From NCBI GenBank assembly GCA_037043015.1, contig CM073328.1:17891495-17955494 (forward strand): a DNA stretch of 64,000 nucleotides. Reading direction: 5' to 3'. Source of the stretch: Bryum argenteum. Taxonomy: Eukaryota > Streptophyta > Bryopsida > Bryales > Bryaceae. The notes below the pieces were generated by a model, which saw nothing but the letters and a program-made list of their open reading frames with translations, searched no databases and was not told where the DNA came from. Positions 48,901 to 60,900 of this stretch are shown here, one piece after another; within the stretch, counting starts at the first letter, position 1, and each line of letters starts with the position of its first letter. Both the position numbers and the translations under genes were made by a program.

Positions 48901-51900
48901 AATACTACCGGGTTGTGTAGCATTTCTATCCTAGGCATTGATCCTGATTCAACTTCTACTAAAATATTTTTTCGAGTGATTGCGGGAGATTTTGCTAAAC
49001 TCCAAGTAGAAGAAGTTTCTCAAGGTGTAGTCGAAGAGTTTTCTTCATTTTCTTTGATTGCGCAAGATGCTCATGGATTTGCTAGAGATCAATCAAGTAT
49101 TCCAAGTGACCGATTTGACTTTAAGTTGTGTAACCAAGCTTCAAGTGTAATTACATGTGGACAAGCTACAATTGAAGACCAACATCTTTCAGGAGGTCGT
49201 TATTTAGTAACTTGGAGTGCACCTTTACCTGGTGAATACACTGTAAACCTCAAAACTCCAAATGGGTATCCTTCTCCAATAGATAAGCTTGTTGTAATTG
49301 CAACTCCACAAAAAAACCAAATAGTTTATTATCCAAGATGTGATAGTGTTCCACCATCTATTGCTACATGCCGACAGTTTTTTGAAGTTATTGCCGGTGA
49401 AAGAGCATCATTTAAACTTGCAGCCTTTAATGAACCTTTGGGTGGACCTCGTACAACGATAACAACAGGTGGGAATCTACCAGCAGTATTTATGACTGGT
49501 GGAAATATCATCAACCTTATTGATGAAAACAATGGCTTTTATTCACTTTCATATATGGCAACGACAGCAACAATAGCAACTATTACAGTTACAAATGGAA
49601 TTCCAAATAATATCTCAATCAATGTCATCCCGGGAAGGTCAAGTCCGCTAAAGTCATATTTTCAACTTAGTTATAATCTTCAAACAACATATGTTGCGGG
49701 AAGTATCATATCAGGAGGTTTTTATGCCCTTGATAGTTTTGGTAATCAACAGGATTACAACTACTATAATAGCAAAAAAGACTATTTTCAAATAGTGGCT
49801 CTCAATACGTATGGTGAGAAAATTAGGGGAACAATAACATTCCATAACAATTCCAAAGGAATGTATGGAGCCGTTATGTTTTTGAATCGAATAGGTTCAT
49901 ATACACTTATGGCAACACTACATGATTATGCTATACCTATTTATGGAAGTGATAATCACACTTTAACAATAGTAAAGTTTGGTGTTACTTGTGGTGGACC
50001 TGATTTAGCTGCTATATCGTATGTGCCAAAAACAATGCGCTATCATGCACTTCCAGGGATGAATGGAACTATCTCCATGTATGCAATTAATGATAGGTTC
50101 GGGAATTCCATTCCTCGCAATACATTAAATTGCTCATCTTCAATACTTGACAAATGGGGCACCCCTTGGCAAGTAGGATCATGTACGATTTTTGATGATC
50201 ACATTATATTCAAATGGTATAATGTTTTTCATTCCGATGATATTCAATTCCAAGTTTTCACAAGACTAGGGAGTGACAGTATTTCTGTAACAAATAGTTT
50301 GCAAATTGCAACACTTGCACCTTGGCCACCATTGTGTTCAATTATTACACCTAATTTATATACATCAGTTATAGGAACAAAGACCACAATAGACTTTATT
50401 TGTAGGGATAAATATAATAATTTATGTTATGGTGACCGATCAGGACTCTTTAGTGTTGTGATTGCCCACTTAGGAGGTTCTCCATATGACACACCTATGT
50501 ATGCAAGTATGGGAAAGGCAACAAATGTTTCTGTAAACGATGGACACTACGTAGCATTTTTTGTTTTGAATTTAATAGGAAAGTTTACAGCAGTCCTTAA
50601 ATATGGTGATATTCGAGGTGTATTAATTGGCCAACCAATAATTATCTCATCTTTACCTGCTAATACATCCGTAGCATTGTCATTTTTATCTTTTGTCGAT
50701 CCAGCTAAAAAAATCCTAACCAATAATGCTCCAGCTCAAATTACTGCCGGTGCAATGAATTTTATGAAGATTGTAGCTGTAGACATAAAAGGAAATTTAC
50801 AAGACATCTCAATGTGCAACAATAGCACTATTCCAATTATAACAATTTCAACAGATGATATGGGTTTTGATGGAAGTGGAGATGGCGTTAGTCCTTTTAT
50901 AACAAATCCTTTGGCTTCGCTTGATACTTCAAATTCAAACTGTGTATATTTATTTGATTTTACACTTACAGCGGTTGCTAAAATCTCAAGTATTTCATCA
51001 GTACCTGCAACCTATTCAATACATGTCTCATGGACATCCAACTCGAATTCCACATATAGCGATATTTCAGGAAGTCCATTCGTATTTCAAGTTCATCCAG
51101 CTTTATTAGATGTTCAAAGTTGTGTACTTTCTACATCAAGTCGTAGTAGTGGTTTCAAAGGTTTATCATCAAGTTTTCTTCTTCATACTAAGGATTTGTA
51201 TGGAAATAAACCAGCTTATTCACAATCTTTACTTGTCTCAGCAATAGTAGCACCGGCTGGAACATATCCACCTCATTTACGTCGTCTTTTAAATTACAAT
51301 AGTATACAGAAATCAGGGGACAGATCTTATGGCAACAATAAATTAAACAATGAATTAACAATGATAAAGGATCTGAATAAACAACTATTACTTATGTCAC
51401 CAATTGTTACAAGCAATGGAGATACAACCTACAGTATATCATTTACAGTAATAAAATCAGGAGCATATGATTTATATGTGTATTTAAACAATGAACTCTT
51501 GGTACCACCTGATGAATCAATAGCATCTCTTTCAAATTGCTATGTGGGCCCTGGAATACCAGACATAACTCAAATAAGACCAATTGGAGTTGGTATCGGA
51601 GATGGTATTAACCTTGTAATTGGAAAGCCTATGACCCTGAAGATTTTCCTTTGTGATATTTTTGGAAACCCAGTTAGTTTAGCAAATGCACCAAACTTAC
51701 TAAGTAAATATATGAATGGAATATCAAATGCATCAAGGATAACAATGTATAGAAGAAACATCCGAAAACTCACTCCTACAATAGTTCCTTCAAATCTAGG
51801 AGGAGTGTCGTTCTCTATTTCGGGAGGCAATATCATATTTTCATGTACACCTACAATGGCAGGCATAATGAGTTTAGACTTAGCTTACATTGATACAAGT

Positions 51901-54900
51901 ATTACCAACTCTATTACTTCTATCCTTGGACCTTTTCATATATCTGTTATAGCAAATGGGACTGCTTCACCGTCGACATTCCGAGTTTTTGGACCCGGAG
52001 TTGTAGCAGCTGCTGCATGTGAAGAAGATTTGTGTCCCATGAATACTATGTATATTAAAATTAGTGATGCATACAATAATTTGCTTAATCTAGATATCAC
52101 ATTGTGTCAAAATTTCTCTATTATAGGTTGGAATCCAAGTCTTATGATTGGATTTACAGGCAAACCAATTTATGACCATTTTTGTTCTATCTCATGGAAA
52201 CTACTTCCCAGCAATCCACCGCCATCGGTTTCATTTAATGTTAGCTTCACACATCTTGACGGCAACATTTATCCCATTCTTGCAGACTCCCATATTACTA
52301 CAGTTGATGGAAGTGGATATAAGTTCACGGTCCCCATTTTACAAGAAATACTTGATCCTGATCCAGACAAATGCATAGCATTTGGTGATCTTGGGGGTTT
52401 GATGATGGCTGGAACTTCTGGACACATTGTAGTTCAACTAATTGATTCAGGAGGTATAGCTTTGCAGAATAGCCCATCAACAACAAGTGATTTTGTACGA
52501 CTTAGTATCATTTCAACAAATCATGTGGAAAATCCACCTTTACCACCAATAGTTAATTCTATTGATAATGGTGATGGAACCTTTAGCCTTCAATACGATA
52601 CAATAAAAACTGGAACGTTCACCATTCTAATTCTTGTTGGATATTTGAGCAGACCACTTGGTGGAAGAAGCATAGGATATCCATTGAAAGTAAGTCATGA
52701 TTATACTACTTTACTTCATATTTAGTACTACAAGAAAATAGGAGTAGATAGTTGTTTATTGGTTTATTTCTAATAATTATTTTATCAAAATGAATTCTAT
52801 CCTAAATGTATAGGTGGTTGCCGCTCCTTCTATGATTGAAAGTACCATAGTGGTGATGGTTAGTAACGGTACAACCTATCGTGCAGGAAAAGATCATGTC
52901 CAAGTTCATGTACAAGCTGTTGACAACTATCTCAATTTACAAGATCATATTCAAAGCCAAGTGGATGGATTTCAAGCAAGGATTCTTCACCCTGACAATT
53001 CAATAGCAATTGTGCCATTGGATCGATATCAACAAAATTCAACAGAGACTGGCAATCCATATGTATATTGGCTGCTCAATTTCTTACCATTACAAGCAAG
53101 TGGAAGAAGTACATATTCATTTCATATTGTGTGGAAAAATGACGCAAATGAGATATTCATTCCAAGCGCAGGGCTAATAATTCCAACAATCTCTGGATCA
53201 TTGTATCCACCAAATACAAAAGTATGTATAACATAACCTCTTAAACAATGTCACAGTATAAAATGTGAAATTTATCGATAAGAAATTCTTGATAAGAACT
53301 TAGAAGGTGATCAAACTAATTTTTAAAACCCTTTGGAATTTTTTAAGGTAGTGAATTTTAGTGTGTGGTTAGCAATTCGAGTTGGAGTTACAATATAAAG
53401 TTCTTATAACGAAGCCTCCAAAATACTTGATATGCAAAGATATGATACCAAATTATACCAAGTCTGTTTTTGAGAGAGAAATACATGCATATTATAAAAA
53501 ATAGAATGAAATAGAGTATCCTATAAATGGCTATTTTATACTGTTAATAAATGATCAATATTAAAAAATAGGTTGTAGGTGCTGGATCAACTATTTCAAT
53601 TGTTGGTCAAATATCATCCTTCACTATTTTGTTTTTTGATATTTATAACAATGCTATAAGCAATATTCAAGATTTAGCGCTAGCAGAAGTATCAGCAATG
53701 TTGTTTTTAGGAGGAAATCTTACAACAATTCAAGCAAATTGTTCAATTTCATTAGACCCTGCATCAAGTTTGTGTCAGTATGTGGCAAGTACACCGGGGC
53801 ACTATGTGCTCAATATATATTCATGTATGAATATACTTATCTAATATCTTTTTCCATAAATAAATTGTGCAAGATACAAAATTTATGAAAGTCAATTTTT
53901 TCTCACTTCTATATGATAAAGGAAGATTTGATGAGACCATAACATCGCAAATATAAAATTACAATTTCTCTAAGTGAAAAAATTAAAAAATTAGAAATAT
54001 TACTTTATTAATAAGTAAATCTTCAAAAAAAAAAAATGTCTTTATTGAATTATTGTACAAGCCAATAAGCACAATAAGAGTCAGTATAATCATAGACAAT
54101 TCATTGTGCTTGCTTTGAAGTTGTACTATTACAAAATGACCTTACTTTTTCATTCACAAACTAATATATGGGACTTTCATGATGCAGCTTCAACAAAGAT
54201 TACTACATCAAATGTTCTTGTGAAACCAGGTTTAATCAATGGACCCAATTGCCTTGCTTTTGGTGATGGAATAGGAACAAGTAATGTACTATTGTATCCC
54301 GGAGAAACAACCTCATTTGGCATTCTAGCTTATGATCTTGCAAACAATTCTATTTCGGATAAAAAAACATATTTTGAAGTAAAAGGTGAAAATATCAATC
54401 AATCCGGAGTGATCGTACCTCAAGATGGATTTCCCAAGTACATATCCGAAAATTCTTTCCAAATTCAGTATACACCACTCAAAGCTGGCCTTTATGATAT
54501 TTTCATTCAAAGAGCAAATGTAGATATTATGGGTTCTCCTTTTCAAATTGCAGTTCAAAATGGTCCAATAGCTCCAAATTGCATCTTAGATGAAGAAAGT
54601 CTCCGACCTTGTGTAGTAATGAGTACAAAAAACATCACATTATGGTCGCGTGATGCATACGGGAATATTCGAATAAATGAGCAAGATGTTTTTCAAATAT
54701 TCACAGTTGTTGATGGATTTCCTCATCTTGGACTAGTAGATACTATGACTCGCTTAGGATCGGGGGCATATGGATTTAGTTTTCCATGTATGAATGACAC
54801 TTTTATCCAGATTATAAATGATGCAACTTTAGTGTACTCCGGAAAGATACATACATTAGTAGGGCCAGCTGATCCTAAACAAACAATGTTATCACTTGAT

Positions 54901-57900
54901 GATGTTTTTATTCCAGCCGGTAAATATGGACATGGACTTGTTATTACAAGAGACTTTGCCGGTCATCAATTAAGAACCGGACAACAATCTCTTTTCATTG
55001 AATATGGAGGCAATAATGGTCAAGACAATGATACAATGATGGTTATTGATCGAGGTGATGGTACATACGACTTAACTTACATGGTGTTAGTTGCAGGCAT
55101 TTACCAACTACAAGGCACACTAAATGAATATTGGCCATTTTATGATGGAATTTTATTAGTCATTCCAAGTGCACCTTCTACAGCTTCTATCTATTTCGAT
55201 CCAAATGGATATGTAGTAGGCATGGCTGGAACCTTTCAAATACAATATTTTGATGAACATCAAAATAATATAACTGATAGTTCCGTATTAGACACTAGTA
55301 GTTTAAGTTTATTTTGCATGAGTTGGGACGTTCCTTCTCGAAGTGCATTGTATTCATCTGCAAATCTAGGCATACAGTTCAATTCAACCACTGGATTTTT
55401 TACAGTTACATTTCAACCAACAATGGCTGGAAATATATTTGTTAATTTAAAAGTTGGTGGTGTTGATATTCTTGATGAAGGATACCCATTTTCCACCAAT
55501 GTTGACTATTTACCACCGGTAGCTTCCAATTTCGATATATGGGGGGCTGGAATTGAATTTGGAGCTGTGAAAGGAGAAAATACTTATTTTTATGTTCGTA
55601 CACGAGATGCATTAGGTACCATAATACCTGGCGAACCTACCGATATCTTTGATATTCACTTTCTACCAGATTCAACTACTCAATATGGAACATCATCTGC
55701 ATTTTTGAGTAATGGGGTTACAATGTTCACTTACAGTCCTATATATGACTTATACACAATAAGTCTTAGTTATGGTGGTAAACAAATAATTCCCCCCGTG
55801 ACTTTACTTGGAAAAGATGTAACACTTTTAACAAGTATAAGAGATTCTGTAGTACTTGGTCCAGATACTACTGAAGTAAGTACCTCTGTTCCATTAATGC
55901 ATGTCGTTGGACCTTCAAATACAAGTTTACAATTTTCAATACAACCTCGTGATCAAGATGGAATAATTATTACAACACCAAATCCAAATTGGTTCGTTCC
56001 AAATTTTACTGTATCAACTTCAAACGGACCATCTTTTAACGTTGTTAACCAGGTTGATGGTTGGTGGTATCAATTTTCTATTCCTATACAAGAACAAGTA
56101 GGAGATATATATGTAGAGGTTTCTGGCTATGACACTGGTGTTCTTACATATGTAAAAAATAGTGGGTTTACTATAAGTTTCATTCCTGATATTTCAAATG
56201 CATCGAACACACAACTTGTCCGAAGCTCATTAGATCCGAATGGAATTTCAAGAATAAGAGCAGGTGAAGTCATTGAAATCACCGTGCAACCATATGATTC
56301 ATATAAAAATAAGCAAATTTATAATCTTTATCTTCCCGATGTTTTTTCAGCAGCATTATATTCTATTCCGCTCAACGAAGTTGTTGGAAAGAGATCCATT
56401 GGACTTCATAATGGTGACTTTACGTATACCATGAGATTGAAACCAACTACAATTGGACTACACAATGTGATTGTGAGCTTAAATAAAAATGGAAATGGAT
56501 CTGAGAAATGCTTTACTTATCAAGTAGCAATAAGTGCTTCTAGTGTATGGTTGCCAAATATACTCATTGTAGATTCTGTTTATCCTATGCATGTTGATTC
56601 AACGACAAGTTTGCTTATCTCTGTGAGTGATAAGTATGATAATCCTATTACAGATGCAAGTGATATCTATTGTGTTTTCCAAAACAATGTCACATATGCA
56701 AAATACAATACTATAGTTGTAGCTTCAAATGATACAGAAGGACAATTTTGGATAACTCATACTCCTGTAAAAGTTGGTCACTACCACATAGTTTTAGGTG
56801 ATGGGCTTAGTCGGAACGGTGGTCCTACCATAACTTTGATGGAGGTCAGTGTATTTCCAGGACCGATAGCGCTAGACAATACTAAAACTTCTGTTCCTAC
56901 AGAAGTTTTTGAAGTTGGTCAATTGGAAACATTTACAATTATTGCTCTAGATGCCAAAAGTAATCCAAATTACACAATCCCAAGTGTAAAAATCTACTAT
57001 GATGGTGGTTTCATTGATGCCTTGGTAGTGTCACCATGTACTGTAAATGCTACTATAGAAAGTCCTCGGCATGAACCGTGGTGGTGTATGCCAATAGCTC
57101 CTTTGTATACATCACACATTAGTTTTACACCAATAACATATGGAACCGTGAATATCACAATTATTTGGGATGCTAACACTAATATTACATATAATTCAGT
57201 TCTAATTCAGTCAAGTACAAGACCTATAGCTTTAAGTGCAAAATTCTCCCAAGATCTAGGAAGCATTATTGTAAAATTTGATATTCCTACGGATGCTGGA
57301 TACTTAAGTTTCAATGGTCTTTCAAGTACATATGCTTCAGGATGGCAACGATGTAATAATACTCTTGATTTTGCATTCATGGAAAAAATAGGTGTTAATC
57401 CAAATTGTATTTTTCAAGATGCAACAACTATGATCATTCAACTTGGTTATTATCCTAATTTGAAGTCTTTAGACTCTAGTGGAGGTGATAATGTTTCAAT
57501 CTCTACTGGCATATATGCTAAAGGAGATACATCAACTGCAATCACTGGATGGATCCCTCTTGGTATTATTGACATGTTTCTACTTCCTATTGCAAAATTA
57601 AATGGCCCGTGTATTACAAGTGTATGTGATCCTGTAATTCTTGATGCATCTAGTTCAACGGGGGCCATCGGTCAATCGTTTTATTATCAATATAGCGTAA
57701 AGGGTACGGCCAACCTTATCAACCTTGCAAATTTGGGAGCATTCTTAGAAAACTTGCCTTCGCAAATGATCATTACAATAGATGCTGGAATATTAGATCC
57801 TGATCAAACATATATTTTTAGTGTTACTATCACCAATTACCTTGGAATTTCTAACACAGCTAAACATGTTGTTCGAACAACTAGTGCATCTATTCCTCAG

Positions 57901-60900
57901 GTATACTACTCCTCTTTACATGCTGTAATTTAAGAATTTAGTTTAATATAGTGTTCTTTTTGTTTGTATTCACTCATAAGTAGTTGATAGAGTAATATAA
58001 TTATCTTATTCTAAAATTTCATAAGAATCAAACATCTTTTTGAGCCATTTTTTACACCGTATTTAAAAATTTGAAGAGACTTTGTATCAACTTTATTTCA
58101 TGTCAAGTACTCAAGTTATTCAAGAGATTTAATTTTACTCTAATAACTTTCATTTGATTCAAATTTGGAATTTTAACTAGAAAGTTGTTACCTTTATCTC
58201 AAAAGAAACGTGGTCTAAAGAAAGGTACTAACAAAAATTCTTTGCTCAAATACTAGTCTTATGATTTAAAATCTACTTTAAATGCTATGAAGAATAAGAA
58301 GATAAAATGTAAACCCCTTGCACAAGTTGCATGATTTTTTTCTGTAACATCTTCGATTGAGATAAGATTTCTATCACAACAACTAAATGTAAATTGGCTT
58401 TTCACTCAACATAAAGCACTGAAATCAACTCCTAAATGTGCCAAACGTTGAATGTGATTAGTTTGATGGCAATTCAACAATTTGAAGAGCCAAATTTTTT
58501 TCATCTGAACTCCATTTTTGAGGAAATTTGTTGAGTGGAATATCATATGAAGTCTACTAGTGGTGAAAGCATTATCCCAATTGAAGATGTTATAAATTTA
58601 TGGCATAAGTTCTTGTGGCAATTCCATTTGTTTCTCCTTTTTGAAACATGTGGCATGTTTCACTATTCAAATCCTTTTTAGATTAAGAGATTCTTCTTCA
58701 TGAACTAGTTGTTTTGCCATGAATTTGTTCTTACAAAAGTGTGGTCTTAAGTTGATTTCCACAACTTCCTAGTTGGAACTTGGAAGTTATTTGATTCAAA
58801 TACTCTCCATTGGCAATGCAATTTGATGTGTCCATAATGAAAAAAGTGAATAAGTGGATGATATTTGAGGAGTTGTATCTCCTTCCTCCATTGCCGAATT
58901 TCAACTTTATTTTCTAGGATGGATTCCAATTAGAGTCTAGTTTTAATAATAGGAACTAATGAATTCTTATAGTCTTCTTGACAACAAATTTTTAATGACC
59001 TTCTAAGTATTATGTAGCTGCGTGATTCCAAATTTGATCTAGTTAATTGAACATAGACAACCAAAACTAAACAAATATCACTCTTGCCTGAAGTGATACC
59101 ATACTATTCTATTGCAACATAACCTTGCATTTTATATTCCTCAAAGAATTGCAAACTCCACTTTTGATTTCATCTAAATAAGAAGTATCATAGAATCAAA
59201 CTAAATTCTATAGCAATATAAGGAGATAAGTGTAAAAATGCATGAGATTATCTACAGGTATCAATCCGAGATCGTAAAACCTTATTAAATGTTATGAGAT
59301 GGGATACGATTGAGGTTGAAGCAGATGCTCATTTAGCCAATTTCAACACATACCAACTTGATGGAACATGCGGATCCAATGATAAAGTGAAAAGCATAAA
59401 TTTGAAACCTTTGATCCAAGCAGCGTTGATGTATGAGTGGTCATCAACAGGTCCATCAATTCTGAATGCGAATGAAATCGGATGGAACGCTCGAAGTTTG
59501 AATTTGCCCGGAAATATGCTCCGTGCAAATACACCCTACACCTTCCAAGTGAAGGTTTGGCCACAAGGATCACCGCAACTTTTAGCCACAACATCAATCA
59601 CCGTTCAATCTACTTCATCCCCACTAGCAGTTGTGATCGTTGGCGGTAATAGATTAGTCAACATAAGTGAAGATTTATATCTTGAAGCGGCAGTTTTCGA
59701 CCCTGACGATTCAATCTCCGAATCAGGATTCGATCAACCTTATCCTTTTGAAATATCATGGAGTTGTGACAATATCATTCTAAGTGATCACTTTGATTCT
59801 ACATTGTATCTTGATGTACCCGGTTCGATCAAAAGAGTGCTTGTTATAAAATCATCGTGGTGGACTCTAGGAACAAATTATACATTCACTGTTACGGTAC
59901 GTTCCTACATCTTTGACAAAGACAATATCCTTAATACAATGGTTGATACTTTAGAATATTGAGAAAGTACTATATATATATGTATTTTTTACAGTATCAA
60001 GATACAACATCTTGTAGTACTTGTCCATTACAACACTTTTGACTCTGTTATTTGTGATTGAGTCATAGATGAGTTGTTCAGGACGGTCTTAATTGTAATC
60101 AACAAGTTGTAAAGAAAACTGTTTTCTAGAAGTGTTGACCATAGTACACCAAGTATAGTAGGAGGATAATAATGGATATGTAGGTAGTGAATCTTTTAGT
60201 TTTTCATGAAATATTAAGAGCATGGACTTCCTCACAAAACAATTAATAATTGTTGAAGGTTTATAAGTATGAGAAACCAAATGGATGAACTATCTTTCAT
60301 AAACATGTCACCAATTGATAGTTTATTCTCAATTTCGATTGTATCTCAAAAAAGATAATGTAGTACTTTAAAAACTATTGTATGTTGATAGTTCAGTTGA
60401 ATTATGGAGTGAGGATGAGATACCAAGCTTAATATGATAAAATGTTGTATATGTTATCAAGTATTTCATGTTTTTTTTATTTTTATAATAGGTAGCTCGA
60501 GCTCCATATACAGATCCATCACGAAGTGCTGCAAAAGCATCTGTGCTAATTATTCCTACAACTAATGTAATGAATGTGATAACTAGCATAAATAATGAAG
60601 CAGAGGTACGAACCTATGGTATTCCATCAGCACGCATGCTCAAACTTGTGTGTAGTCCTGGATTCGGTTTATATGATTGGTCCGTAACTTCCGATAGCGA
60701 TCCTCGTTCAAGCAAGGATATGCAGGTAAACAGAAATGTTATATCTACCAAGCCATTGTAATGTGTCATGTTATTTGTATAAAAGATTTGATCCTAAACA
60801 ATGAAAAACAAGGCTCTCATTTATATGTTGTTGTGGTTTGTAGTTGATGAAACTTGAAGACAATGTACTACACATTAGTCCATTAACACTTATAGGAGGA

